Of a stretch of DNA of 64,000 bases, positions 8,356-18,038 are shown one piece after another (position 1 is the first letter of the stretch; each line of letters begins with the position of its first letter). The notes beneath the pieces are model-generated. The model saw only the letters and a program-made list of their open reading frames with translations, was not told the DNA's origin and ran no database searches. The translations under genes and the position numbers were made by a program. The stretch covers positions 1,468,286 to 1,532,285 of the forward strand of contig NZ_LR792632.1 of NCBI RefSeq assembly GCF_902827225.1, given 5' to 3'. This DNA is from Methanocaldococcus lauensis (GTDB taxonomy: Archaea > AGJL01 > Methanococci > Methanococcales > Methanocaldococcaceae).

Positions 8356-9696
8356 ATGAATAAAATTAAAAAAATCTCAGTTATTGGGTCAGGATATGTA
8401 GGATTGATTCAAGGTGTAGGATTAGCGGAGTTGGGCTTTGAAGTAGTAGGAATAGATATAGATGAAACAAAAGTTAAAGCTTTGAATAAAGGGGAATGTC
8501 CATTATATGAAGAAGGTTTAGAAGAATTATTAAAAAAACATGTAAATAAAAATTTAGTATTTACAACATCTTATGAACCTATTAAAGAATCAGAAATTAT
8601 ATTTTTGTGTGTTGGGACGCCACAAGATAAAGATGGAAATGCAGATTTAAGATTTTTATTCTCAGCTGTAGAAAAAATAAAAGAAACAATTGATAAAAAT
8701 GATTATAAAGTTATTGTTATAAAATCAACGGTTCCTGTAGGGACTAACAGGAAAGTTAAAGAACTTTTAAAGGATTATAATGTTGATGTTGTTTCAAATC
8801 CAGAATTTTTAAGAGAAGGGATTGCTGTATATGATTTCTTTAATCCAGAAAGAATTGTTTTAGGTTTTGAAAATTTAGATAATAAAAAACCTATAGAGAT
8901 TATGAAACATGTTTATAAATATTTTGATGAGAAAGGAATTCCATTTATAATAACCAATTGGGAAACAGCAGAGTTAACAAAATATGCTTCAAATGCATTC
9001 TTAGCAACAAAAATATCATTTATAAATGAATTAGCCAAATTATCTGATAAAGTTAAAGCAGATATAAAAACTATAAGCTATGCTATGGGGTTAGATAAAA
9101 GAATTGGAAATAAATTCTTAAATGCTGGAATCGGATATGGTGGAAGCTGTTTTCCGAAGGACGTTAAAGCATTAATAAAACAGTTTGAAAACAATGATAT
9201 CGAGCCAATATTAATTAAAGCTACAGATATAGTTAATGAAGAACAGATAAAATGGTTCTTTGAAAAAATAAAGAATTATTATGGAAATTTAAATGGAAAA
9301 ACCTTTGCTGTCTTAGGATTAGCTTTTAAGCCAAATACTGATGATTTAAGAGAAAGTAGAGCTATAAAATTAATAGATATGTTGTTGGAAAATGGGGCCA
9401 TCGTTAAAGGCTTTGATTATGTTAAAAAAGCAAGAAAAAATGCCACGAACTTATATAAATTCGATAAATCAATGGCATTTTACGGCTATAATATCTATAT
9501 CTTAGATGACTTATACGAAACAGTTAAAGATGTCGATGGGATTATTGTAACTGTTGAATATAATGAGTTTAATAATGAAAATTGGGAAAAAATATCTAAT
9601 TTAGTTAAAAGAAAAGTAATTTTTGATGGTAGAAATATCTTAGTTCCTGAAAAAATTAAAAAATTTGGTTTCACATACTTTGGGGTGGGTAGATGA
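8356..9696 (+). CDS. UDP-glucose 6-dehydrogenase
   Basis: An NAD-dependent UDP-sugar dehydrogenase of 446 aa. It has the N-terminal Rossmann motif GSGYVGLIQG, the central domain with KSTVPVGT and NPEFLREG, the active-site cysteine in GYGGSCFPKD and a C-terminal UDP-binding domain with LGLAFKPNTDDLRES. FLREG and GGSCFPKD are typical of UDP-glucose dehydrogenase. A GTG lies at 8347 but is part of the GTGATAA ribosome binding site of the ATG at 8356. It would make UDP-glucuronate for the epimerase that follows with a four-base overlap. Confidence 0.92.
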   Translation: MNKIKKISVIGSGYVGLIQGVGLAELGFEVVGIDIDETKVKALNKGECPLYEEGLEELLKKHVNKNLVFTTSYEPIKESEIIFLCVGTPQDKDGNADLRFLFSAVEKIKETIDKNDYKVIVIKSTVPVGTNRKVKELLKDYNVDVVSNPEFLREGIAVYDFFNPERIVLGFENLDNKKPIEIMKHVYKYFDEKGIPFIITNWETAELTKYASNAFLATKISFINELAKLSDKVKADIKTISYAMGLDKRIGNKFLNAGIGYGGSCFPKDVKALIKQFENNDIEPILIKATDIVNEEQIKWFFEKIKNYYGNLNGKTFAVLGLAFKPNTDDLRESRAIKLIDMLLENGAIVKGFDYVKKARKNATNLYKFDKSMAFYGYNIYILDDLYETVKDVDGIIVTVEYNEFNNENWEKISNLVKRKVIFDGRNILVPEKIKKFGFTYFGVGR

Positions 9697-10673
9697 AATA
9701 CAGTGATATTTTAGTTACAGGAAGTGCAGGGTTTATAGGATTCCATCTATGTAAATATTTATTAGAGAACTTTGAAGATATAAAAGTTGTTGGAGTAGAT
9801 AATCTCAATAATTATTACAATCCAATTTTAAAGAAAAAAAGAAATGAAATATTAAAAAGTTATAACAATTATGAATTTATAAAGTTAGATTTTTCTAATT
9901 GGGATGAACTATTGGAGAGTTTGAAAGATAAAGAAATTGATTTAATTGTTCATTTAGGGGCTCAGGCAGGAGTTAGATATTCTTTAAAGAATCCATGGGT
10001 TTATGTTAAATCAAACGATTTAGGAACTTTGAATATATTTGAATTTGCCAGAAGATTTGATATAAATAAGGTTGTTTATGCCTCATCATCATCTGTCTAT
10101 GGGGGAAATAAGAAGATACCTTTTAGTGAAGATGATAGAGTTGATAAACCGATTTCTCTATACGCTGCAACTAAAAGAGCAAATGAGTTGATGGCTCATA
10201 CATATCACCATTTATACGGTATTAAGATGATTGGATTAAGATTCTTTACAGTTTATGGGGAATATGGAAGACCAGATATGGCTTTTTGGAAATTTACAAA
10301 AAATATACTGTTGGGAAAACCAATAGATGTTTATAATTATGGAAAAATGATGAGGGATTTTACATATATTTCCGATGTTGTGGATGGTATTATGAGTGCT
10401 ATTAAAAAAGACTTTGAATATGAAATATTTAATTTAGGAAATGATAATCCAGTTAAGTTGGAATATGCCATAAGTTTAATTGAAAAATACTCTGGAAAAA
10501 AGGCTATTAAAAATTATTTACCAATGCAACCAGGGGATGTAGAAAAAACTTGGGCAGATTTAACAAAATCAAGAAAACTTTTAGATTATAACCCAAAAGT
10601 TTCTATTGAAGATGGTTTAAAAAGGTTTGTATATTGGTTTAAAGAGAACTTTGACTGGGTTAAAGATATTTAA
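9693..10673 (+). CDS. UDP-glucuronate 4-epimerase-like NAD-dependent epimerase
   Basis: A 326-aa extended short-chain dehydrogenase with GSAGFIGFHL (NAD site), HLGAQAGVRYSL, a catalytic SSSVYGG with YAATK (Tyr and Lys) and RFFTVYG. The HLAAQAGVRYS and SVYG patterns are those of UDP-glucuronate 4-epimerases (CapI type). It would turn UDP-GlcA into UDP-GalA. The ATG overlaps the stop of the dehydrogenase gene. Confidence 0.88.
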   Translation: MKYSDILVTGSAGFIGFHLCKYLLENFEDIKVVGVDNLNNYYNPILKKKRNEILKSYNNYEFIKLDFSNWDELLESLKDKEIDLIVHLGAQAGVRYSLKNPWVYVKSNDLGTLNIFEFARRFDINKVVYASSSSVYGGNKKIPFSEDDRVDKPISLYAATKRANELMAHTYHHLYGIKMIGLRFFTVYGEYGRPDMAFWKFTKNILLGKPIDVYNYGKMMRDFTYISDVVDGIMSAIKKDFEYEIFNLGNDNPVKLEYAISLIEKYSGKKAIKNYLPMQPGDVEKTWADLTKSRKLLDYNPKVSIEDGLKRFVYWFKENFDWVKDI

Positions 10674-10683
10674 TGGTGAAAGT

Positions 10684-11943
10684 ATGAATTATAAAATATG
10701 TGTTGTTGGCTTAGGTTATGTTGGCTTACCATTAGCCATGAATTTTGCTAAGCACTTTAAAGTAGTTGGTTTTGATATTAATGAAGAAAGAATTAAAGAA
10801 CTAAATAATGGTTTTGATAGAAATTATGAATTTACAAAAGATGACTTTGAAAAAATAAAAAACAATATTGAATTCACTACTGATGAGAAAAAAATTAAAG
10901 AATGTGATATAGTAATAGTTACAGTGCCAACACCAATAACAAAGGATAAAAAACCTGACCTAAGATTTTTGGAAAGTGCATCAAAAATTGTTGGGAGAAA
11001 TTTAAAAAAAGGTGCTATTGTAGTGTATGAATCTACAACCTATCCAGGATGCACTGAAGAGTTCTGCTTACCAATCTTAGAAAAAGAAAGTGGGATGAAA
11101 TTAGGGGATTTTTATATTGGATATAGCCCAGAAAGAATAAATCCTGGAGATAAAAATCACACTATTAACCAAATAACAAAAATTGTTGCTGGATGTAATG
11201 AAAAAGTAACTAAAATTTTATGTAAAATCTATGGAAAAATTACTAAAGTATATCCTGTCTCTTCAATAAAAGTAGCTGAAAGTGCTAAAGTTATTGAAAA
11301 TATTCAGAGGGATATAAATATCGCCCTATTCAATGAATTAGCAATGTTATTTGATAAATTAGGTATTGATAGTAAAGAAGTATTTGACGCTGCCGCAACA
11401 AAGTGGAATTTTATTAGATTCTACCCGGGATTTGTTGGAGGACATTGTATTCCTGTAGATCCCTATTACTTAGTGGCAAAGGCATTAGAGGTTGATTATA
11501 TTCCAGAACTTATAACTGCTGGAAGGAGAGTGAATGAAACAATCCCTAAGTATGTGGCAAGTAAGATAGTTAAATTATTAATAAAATATGATAAATCAAT
11601 AAAAAATGCAAATATATGCATATTAGGAGCCACATATAAAGAAAATGTTCCAGATTTAAGAAGTAGTAAAGTGAAGGACTTAATTGAAGAATTGAAAGAT
11701 TATGGGATTAAAAATATTGTAGTAGTTGAGCCGTTAATTAATCAAGAGAGAATATTTGGTGTAAATAATATAAAAGAACTTAAAGGAAAATACGATGTAA
11801 TTATCTATGCAGTAAATCATAAAGATTTTGAAAACTTAGATATTTTAAGTCATCTAAACAATGATGGAATACTCATAGATATAAAAAGAAAATTCCATAA
11901 AGAAGAGATTGAAAACAAAGGTTTTATTTATTGGGGATTGTAA
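10684..11943 (+). CDS. UDP-N-acetylhexosamine dehydrogenase (WecC/WbpA type)
   Basis: A second UDP-sugar dehydrogenase, 419 aa, related to WecC and WbpA, which oxidise UDP-ManNAc, UDP-GlcNAc or UDP-GalNAc to uronates. It shows VVGLGYVGLPLA, ESTTYPGCTEEF, YSPERINPGDKNH and the catalytic Cys in GFVGGHCIPVDPYYL. The YSPER and GHCIPVDPYYL motifs separate this group from UDP-glucose dehydrogenases. GGTGAAAGT precedes the ATG at 10684; the reading frame is open further upstream but only inside the epimerase gene. Its stop overlaps the asnB start (TAATG). Exact substrate uncertain. Confidence 0.9.
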   Translation: MNYKICVVGLGYVGLPLAMNFAKHFKVVGFDINEERIKELNNGFDRNYEFTKDDFEKIKNNIEFTTDEKKIKECDIVIVTVPTPITKDKKPDLRFLESASKIVGRNLKKGAIVVYESTTYPGCTEEFCLPILEKESGMKLGDFYIGYSPERINPGDKNHTINQITKIVAGCNEKVTKILCKIYGKITKVYPVSSIKVAESAKVIENIQRDINIALFNELAMLFDKLGIDSKEVFDAAATKWNFIRFYPGFVGGHCIPVDPYYLVAKALEVDYIPELITAGRRVNETIPKYVASKIVKLLIKYDKSIKNANICILGATYKENVPDLRSSKVKDLIEELKDYGIKNIVVVEPLINQERIFGVNNIKELKGKYDVIIYAVNHKDFENLDILSHLNNDGILIDIKRKFHKEEIENKGFIYWGL

Positions 11944-13850
11944 TGTGTGGAATTAATGGCATAGTAAGATTTTCAGAAAATGTTTTAGAAGAAGAAATTA
12001 AAAAGATGAATGATACAATTAGGCATAGGGGACCTGATGATGAAGGAGTTTGCATATTTAATACAGAAAATTATTCTATTGGTTTAGGTCATGTTAGATT
12101 GGCAATATTGGATTTAAGTGAAAAAGGACATCAACCAATGGGTTATAATATTGAAAATGATAAAATAATTTATAGAGATGATGAACTATATAAAGCGGAT
12201 ATTATTATTGTCTATAATGGAGAGGTTTATAACTACTTAGAATTAAAGGAAAGATACAATTTAGAGACAGAGACTGGAACAGATACTGAGATTATTTTAA
12301 AACTTTACAATAAATTGGGCTATGACTGTGTAAAAGAATTTAATGGGATGTGGGCATTTTGTATTTATGATAAAAGAAAGAATATACTATTCTGTTCAAG
12401 AGATAGATTAGGAGTTAAGCCATTCTATTATTATTGGGATGAAAATGAATTTGTTTTTTCTTCTGAATTAAAGGGAATCTTATCTGTAAAAAAAATAAAT
12501 AAAAAAGAAAATATAAATAAAGAGGCTGTTGAGTTGTACTTTGCTTTAGGTTTTATTCCATCACCATACTGTATCTACAAAAACACCTTTAAATTAGAGG
12601 CTAGGCAAAATTTAATCTTTGATTTAAATAAAAAAGAAATTAAAAAGTATTATTATTGGGAACTACCAAAATATAATCCAATTTATGATAAAGAGAAATT
12701 GATTGAAGAAGGTAAAAAGCTGTTATATGATGCAGTTAAGATAAGAATGCGTTCTGATGTGCCTGTTGGGGCATTTTTAAGTGGTGGCTTAGATAGTTCC
12801 ACAGTTGTTGGAGTTATGAGAGAATTTACCGATTTGAAAAAATTACATACTTTTTCTATAGGTTTTGAGGGAAAATATGATGAAACACCCTATATAAAGA
12901 TAGTTGTCGATTATTTTAAGACGAATCATCACCATTACTATTTTAAAGAAGAAGATTTTGAAAAACTAATTGATAAATACAGCTGGATTTATGATGAGCC
13001 GTTTGGGGATTATTCTGGTTTTCCAACGTATAAAGTCTCTGAAATGGCAAAACAATTTGTTACGGTTGTTTTAAGTGGTGATGGAGGAGATGAAATTTTT
13101 GGTGGATATTTAAATCATGTAAATGGCTATCGTATGGATTTTATTAGAAAATTACCAAAAATTTTGAGAATTTTAGGTTCTAAGTTACCAGTAAAGAAAA
13201 ATTTAAATGGTATTGTTAATTTGTATCTATTAAAAGAAGCATTTAGATTATCCCTAATAAATCCAGAAAAGTTCTATGCCGAATCAATAAAAGAAGAAGC
13301 TATAAGGCCAGAAATTTATAAAAAATGGACTACGGAAAAAATGAAATATTGCTTAATAAAAGGAGATAATAAGTTAGGGGAATCTATGAGAATCTTTGAT
13401 TTGTTATATAATACACTTCCAGATAATTTTTTAGTTAAAGTAGATAGATCATCTATGGCTAATGCCTTAGAAGTTAGAAGCCCATTCTTAGATTATAGGT
13501 TTGCAGAGTTTAGCCAAAAAATCCCTACTGAATGGAAAATAGATTTATTTAAAACTAAAAAATTAATGAGAGAAATTATTAAAGATATTTTACCAGAAGA
13601 AATAGTTAATAGAGGAAAGCAGGGATTTACTCCACCATTAGCCGATTGGATTTTAAAGGAAAAATATTTAAATGAGATTTTTGAAAAAGTTGAAATACTA
13701 AAAGAGATTGACTATGAGTTATATAGATTCTTTAAAGAAAAAGTTTTTAAAAATAAAGAGCAAAGTTTGTATAGGAATTATTTAATAAGATTGTTTTTAT
13801 TTATTAAATGGTGGGAAAGATGGATAGATATGGTAAAATTAAGTAAATGA
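11943..13850 (+). CDS. asnB: Glutamine-dependent asparagine synthetase-like amidotransferase
   Basis: A 635-aa AsnB-family enzyme. It starts MCGING, so Cys2 becomes the N-terminal nucleophile of the class II glutaminase domain (residues 1 to about 200, with RHRGPDDEG). The synthetase domain has the pyrophosphate loop LSGGLDSS and SGDGGDEIFGGY. The ATG at 11943 is required to give Cys2; an upstream ATG at 11931 would add four residues and block processing. Homologues in glycan clusters (WbpS type) amidate uronic acids, and here two UDP-uronate dehydrogenases lie immediately upstream. Ordinary asparagine synthesis is the alternative. Confidence 0.92.
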   Translation: MCGINGIVRFSENVLEEEIKKMNDTIRHRGPDDEGVCIFNTENYSIGLGHVRLAILDLSEKGHQPMGYNIENDKIIYRDDELYKADIIIVYNGEVYNYLELKERYNLETETGTDTEIILKLYNKLGYDCVKEFNGMWAFCIYDKRKNILFCSRDRLGVKPFYYYWDENEFVFSSELKGILSVKKINKKENINKEAVELYFALGFIPSPYCIYKNTFKLEARQNLIFDLNKKEIKKYYYWELPKYNPIYDKEKLIEEGKKLLYDAVKIRMRSDVPVGAFLSGGLDSSTVVGVMREFTDLKKLHTFSIGFEGKYDETPYIKIVVDYFKTNHHHYYFKEEDFEKLIDKYSWIYDEPFGDYSGFPTYKVSEMAKQFVTVVLSGDGGDEIFGGYLNHVNGYRMDFIRKLPKILRILGSKLPVKKNLNGIVNLYLLKEAFRLSLINPEKFYAESIKEEAIRPEIYKKWTTEKMKYCLIKGDNKLGESMRIFDLLYNTLPDNFLVKVDRSSMANALEVRSPFLDYRFAEFSQKIPTEWKIDLFKTKKLMREIIKDILPEEIVNRGKQGFTPPLADWILKEKYLNEIFEKVEILKEIDYELYRFFKEKVFKNKEQSLYRNYLIRLFLFIKWWERWIDMVKLSK

Positions 13851-13869
13851 TAGTAACATAGGTGATTAT

Positions 13870-14811
13870 ATGAAATTTGAACTTTTGAACTATATTGTTT
13901 GCCCAAATTGTAAATCAAAATTGAGAGTAAAAAAAGAATTAATTGAAAATGATGAAATAAAAGAAGGGTTACTTGAATGCCCAAAATGTAGTAATTTATA
14001 TCCTATAAAAAATTATATTCCTATTTTTATAAATGAGGATAAATATGCTAAGTCATTTTCTTTTGAATGGAAGGTCCATAAAACTACACAAATGATATAT
14101 ACTGATGAAAATGAAATAAAATTTTTTAAAACTACTGGTCTAAAAAAAGATGAACTGAAGGATAAATTTATTTTAGATGTTGGTTGTGGGGTAGGTAGAT
14201 TCATGGAAATTGCCAATAAGTATGGTGGAATTGTATTTGGTATTGATGTATCGGATTCAGTATATAGTGCCTATGAAAACATTGGGTATAGAGAAAATAT
14301 TCATATTATTAAAGCAGATTTATTCAACCTTCCGTTTAATAAAGAATTTTTTGATATAATTTATAGTGTAGGGGTATTACATCATACTCCTAACCCAAAA
14401 AGCGCATTTCTTTCATTAATTCCATATTTGAAAAAAAATGGATATATTTGTATTGGAGTATATTCTAATGAAGGTATAAAGGCAAAGGTTGGTAACACTA
14501 TAAGTGAGTGTGTTAGATTCTTTACAAAGAGACTGCCTGAACCTAAACTATGGAGACTAATTAATTATTCTATGCCATATTTAATTAAAATTAGGAAAAT
14601 TCCATTTATTGGTATAATAACACTTGGATTTTTACCAATAGACCCCAATAAACCTGTAGAATATAACACATTGGAAGTTTTTGACTGGCTTTCACCTACA
14701 TATCAACACTATTACACTTATAATGAAATTATAGAGTGGTTTAAAGAAGGTGAGTTAGGTAATATAGTTAAAAATGAGGTGCCTGTTTCTGTAAAAGGTC
14801 AAAAATTATAA
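13870..14811 (+). CDS. SAM-dependent methyltransferase with Trm112-like zinc domain
   Basis: A 313-aa protein. The N-terminal 60 residues form a Trm112-like zinc ribbon (CPNC at 10-13, CPKC about 27 residues later). A class I methyltransferase core follows with motif I DVGCGVGRFMEIA and post-motif SVGVLHHTPNP. Zinc-ribbon/methyltransferase fusions are frequent in polysaccharide clusters. The substrate may be a sugar. GGTGATTAT precedes the ATG. The protein ends a little short of many homologues but shows no break. A gap of about 100 bases follows. Confidence 0.85.
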   Translation: MKFELLNYIVCPNCKSKLRVKKELIENDEIKEGLLECPKCSNLYPIKNYIPIFINEDKYAKSFSFEWKVHKTTQMIYTDENEIKFFKTTGLKKDELKDKFILDVGCGVGRFMEIANKYGGIVFGIDVSDSVYSAYENIGYRENIHIIKADLFNLPFNKEFFDIIYSVGVLHHTPNPKSAFLSLIPYLKKNGYICIGVYSNEGIKAKVGNTISECVRFFTKRLPEPKLWRLINYSMPYLIKIRKIPFIGIITLGFLPIDPNKPVEYNTLEVFDWLSPTYQHYYTYNEIIEWFKEGELGNIVKNEVPVSVKGQKL

Positions 14812-14911
14812 TAATGTAAACTTATGCGTATAATATATTAGTAACACTATATGAAAGGAAAAACTTGTAATTTTTAGAGTATACTAATACCTATCCGTTA
14901 TGGGGATAATA

Positions 14912-15739
14912 ATGTATCCAGAAATATCTATTATAATGTCAGCTTATAATGAGCCAGAAAAATATTTAAGAGAATCCATAGAATCTATTCTAAATCAAAC
15001 TTTTAAAGATTTTGAGTTTATTATTATTTTAGATAATCCAAACAATGTTAAAGCAGAGAGAATTATTAAAGAATATCAAAAAAAAGATAAAAGAATAGTT
15101 TTCATAAAAAATGAAAAAAATTTAGGTTTAGCAGGTTCATTAAATAATGGTTTGGATATTGCCAAAGGTAAGTATATCGCAAGAATGGATGCTGATGATA
15201 TTGCATTACCAGAAAGATTGGAAAAACAATATAAATATATGGAAAATAATAAGAATATTGATTTGTTATTTAGTTGGGTTTATTTTATCGATGAAAATGG
15301 AAATATTTTAAAAGAATTTAAACCATCAAAAGAAAAAATTAAAAATTTAAGTAAATATTTTTTTAAAGAACATTTGTTGGTTCATCCAACATTAATGGCA
15401 AAAAGTGAAATTTTAAAGAAAAATAAATATGATGAAAATCAAAAAAGGTCTCAGGACTTTGAGCTTTGGATGAGATTAATAACAAAAGGTTATAAGTTTG
15501 ATATTATTGAGGAATTTTTATTAAAATATAGAGTTCTAAAAGAAAACTACAGAAGTAGAATAAAAAAACAAATAGAGTATTCAAAATATTCTTTAAAAGC
15601 TTTATGGAAACATAAAAAATATTATTGGAAAAATATTTATTATTGGAATAATTTTTTATGGCATTTTTCTATATTTTTGTCTATAAAAATTGTGCCAAAA
15701 AAGATATTAACTATACTAATAAAATTAAAAGGTAGGTGA
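14912..15739 (+). CDS. Family 2 glycosyltransferase
   Basis: A GT-A-fold glycosyltransferase, about 275 aa, with PEISIIMSAYNE at the N terminus, DNPNN, NLGLAGSLNNGLDIAKGKYIARMDADD (DxD metal/nucleotide site) and a QDFELWMRL acceptor-side motif. An ATG lies at 14900, but GGGGAT fits the ATG at 14912 (MYPEIS), which is where the fold begins. The next gene begins with a short overlap of its ribosome binding site. The added sugar is unknown. Confidence 0.88.
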   Translation: MYPEISIIMSAYNEPEKYLRESIESILNQTFKDFEFIIILDNPNNVKAERIIKEYQKKDKRIVFIKNEKNLGLAGSLNNGLDIAKGKYIARMDADDIALPERLEKQYKYMENNKNIDLLFSWVYFIDENGNILKEFKPSKEKIKNLSKYFFKEHLLVHPTLMAKSEILKKNKYDENQKRSQDFELWMRLITKGYKFDIIEEFLLKYRVLKENYRSRIKKQIEYSKYSLKALWKHKKYYWKNIYYWNNFLWHFSIFLSIKIVPKKILTILIKLKGR

Positions 15740-15744
15740 TTAAT

Positions 15745-16668
15745 TTGAAAATACCTAATCTTTTTATAATCGGGGAGCCAAAATGTGGTACTACTACGAT
15801 ACATTATACTTTAAATACTCATCCAGATATTTTCATGTGTCCTGTAAAAGAGCCTGCATATTTTTGTAAAGATTTCCATGAAGAATCTGACAGATATCAT
15901 GGAAAAAAATTATATTATCCGATTAGAGAAGAAGATCAATATTTGGAGCTATTTAGAGATGCTAAAAATGAAAAAATCATAGGAGAATCTTCAACGCTAT
16001 ATGCATATTCAAAAGTAGCTGCAAAAGAAATATATAAATTTAATCCAGAAGCAAAAATTATATATATAATTAGAGAGCCTGTTGATTTTTTATACTCCTT
16101 ACACTCACATTATTATAGAAATTTAGAAGAAACTATTGATGACTTAAAAAAAGCTATTGAAATAGAACCATTACGAAAAAAATGGAAATTTCTACCAAAA
16201 TATGTCCCAAATCCTTCAATATTGTACTACACAGAAAGAGTAAAATATTATAACCATATTTCAAAATATTTGGATATGTTTGGCAATGATCAAATACTTA
16301 TATTAACTTATGATGAATTAAAAAATGACCCTAAAAAATTATTTAAAAGAATATTTGATTTTTTAGGCGTTGATAGTTCATATAAACCTAACATAAGAAT
16401 AGAAAATGTAGGTAAAGATATAAAATCTAAATTATTTCATAAATTATTAATAAAAGGCTATCATTCCAATCTCAAATATGTATTGCCTTTAAAATTTAGG
16501 AGGAAATTAGGTAATTTCTTAAAGGAAATTAATTTAACACATAAAAAACAGAAACAATTTGACAACAATTTGGTTAATTATATAAAAGAAATAACTTATA
16601 ATGAAATATTTGAATTAAATAAAATTATTGATATGGATTTAATTAAATTGTGGAAATATGATAGGTGA
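15745..16668 (+). CDS. PAPS-dependent sulfotransferase
   Basis: A 307-aa Sulfotransfer_1-type enzyme that would move a sulfuryl group from PAPS to an acceptor, here probably a glycan. The 5'-phosphosulfate loop is FIIGEPKCGTTTIHYTL near the N terminus. The 3'-phosphate site is seen in YIIREPVDFLYSLHSHY (Arg and Ser), and a late ENVGKDIKSK segment resembles the PAPS-contact region. GGTGAT precedes the TTG at 15745 with four-base spacing. It is embedded between a glycosyltransferase and a FkbM methyltransferase, and PAPS-making genes start 1.4 kb downstream. Confidence 0.88.
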   Translation: MKIPNLFIIGEPKCGTTTIHYTLNTHPDIFMCPVKEPAYFCKDFHEESDRYHGKKLYYPIREEDQYLELFRDAKNEKIIGESSTLYAYSKVAAKEIYKFNPEAKIIYIIREPVDFLYSLHSHYYRNLEETIDDLKKAIEIEPLRKKWKFLPKYVPNPSILYYTERVKYYNHISKYLDMFGNDQILILTYDELKNDPKKLFKRIFDFLGVDSSYKPNIRIENVGKDIKSKLFHKLLIKGYHSNLKYVLPLKFRRKLGNFLKEINLTHKKQKQFDNNLVNYIKEITYNEIFELNKIIDMDLIKLWKYDR

Positions 16669-16672
16669 TATT

Positions 16673-17512
16673 ATGCTAATTAATTCCCTAAAAAATAATA
16701 TATTTGTTTTACTTAAATGCCCCAATCTATTTTTTTATAAATTTGTTTATTATTTAATTCTGAGAAAACTATTAGGAAAAAGAATAGATTGTAATTTAAC
16801 TATAAAAAATTATAAATTAGTTATTCCGAACGATATAATACCTTTTATTGTTTTGGAAGAGATCTTCATATATGAAGTATATAAATACTTGAAGAATTTA
16901 AAATGTATATTGGAGTTAGGAGGTTTTTTAGGTGAATCAGCAGTATATTTAGCTATGAATGGTAATAAAAGAGTTGTTACTTTTGAACCAGATCCTAAGA
17001 ATTTTAAATATTTGATTAAAAATGTTTCTCAATTTGATAATATAGAATATTATAATTTTGCTGTTGTAAATAGAAAAAAACATGGTTCTAGTGAGCTACT
17101 TTATTATAAATCTGATGAATTTGATTATGGAGGGAATCTATACGGTATGTATGATAAAAAGCATAAAATAAAAATAAGAAGTGTTGGGATTGACGAAATT
17201 ATTGATAAATATAATTTTGATGGAATTAAAATGGACATTGAAGGATGTGAATTTGAAATTATTGAATATTTCATGGAAAATAAAAATAAATTCAATTTTT
17301 GTAAGGGATATATTGAAATTCATTTTGAAGGGAAAAATGAGGATAACATGAAGATATTTAGAAAATTTATCAATTTTTTAGAAAATAATGGATATAAATA
17401 TAAAATATATAAAGATAACAAAGAGATGAGTTTATCAAATATACTACATCTTTACAATAATTTAAGTGATAAAAAGTGGTTAATATTTGTACTATATTTT
17501 GAAAAACTTTAA
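16673..17512 (+). CDS. FkbM-family methyltransferase
   Basis: A 279-aa protein. The FkbM methyltransferase domain occupies about residues 85-240: ILELGGFLGESAVYLA (SAM site), VVTFEPDPKNFKYL and the family hallmark KMDIEGCEFEII. FkbM proteins often O-methylate sugars in surface glycans. GGTGAT at the end of the sulfotransferase gene serves the ATG at 16673. It closes this run of genes; a 526-base stretch without genes follows. Confidence 0.85.
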   Translation: MLINSLKNNIFVLLKCPNLFFYKFVYYLILRKLLGKRIDCNLTIKNYKLVIPNDIIPFIVLEEIFIYEVYKYLKNLKCILELGGFLGESAVYLAMNGNKRVVTFEPDPKNFKYLIKNVSQFDNIEYYNFAVVNRKKHGSSELLYYKSDEFDYGGNLYGMYDKKHKIKIRSVGIDEIIDKYNFDGIKMDIEGCEFEIIEYFMENKNKFNFCKGYIEIHFEGKNEDNMKIFRKFINFLENNGYKYKIYKDNKEMSLSNILHLYNNLSDKKWLIFVLYFEKL

Positions 17513-18038
17513 GGTGAGATAATAAACTCTCCAAAAAATAAAACTAAATATCTCATTTTACTATCTATTAAAGTTAGCTATTATGTACTTTAAAATATTC
17601 TTAAGAAGATTAATAAGAAGATTAATAATAATATAATCTCTTCGATTCGATTTTGACGATGATATTTTTTAGGGAATATAAAAAAGCATACGATACCTTC
17701 ATTTCTGATGGATCTTTCTTACGGATTATTTACATAAACTCCTAGTTAATCGGCACGATTTAAACATTTTAAAAGAAAACTGTCCCAATATTTATTCGAG
17801 AATTTAGAAATTGTAAAATTATAGAAGACAATAGATACATTGACAATGACTTTCAGAACATACATCATTTTGGTAAGGTTTATTTTAAAAGTATTAAGAG
17901 TTAACATGCTTAAATTATTCTTATAAAAACTTAGAGAATACTTAATGATGGAAAATCTTGGAGAGGGATTATTTATATCGGGCAAAATCTGAAATACAGG
18001 AACTTTACATTATAAGTAAAATAAATATAGGTGAGGGT
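17513..18038. other. 526-base gene-free stretch before sat
   Basis: No convincing gene on either strand. Short open stretches broken by many stops run toward sat, which suggests decayed coding sequence, but I could not recognise a family. AAGAAGATTAATA occurs twice near 17604-17628 as a short tandem repeat. The right end holds the leader and GGTGAGGGT ribosome binding site of sat. It separates the glycosyltransferase block from the sulfate-activation genes and may mark an insertion junction. Confidence 0.4.

Noticed and set aside
17746..17985. 79-codon open frame on the minus strand before sat
   Set aside because: No ribosome binding site, no recognisable motif, and it runs into the sat leader; probably chance in A+T-rich sequence.
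17958..18038. Longer N-terminus for ATP sulfurylase
   Set aside because: The frame is open but GGTGAGGGT directly before the ATG at 18039, and the SKPHGGKL start typical of the family, place the start there.
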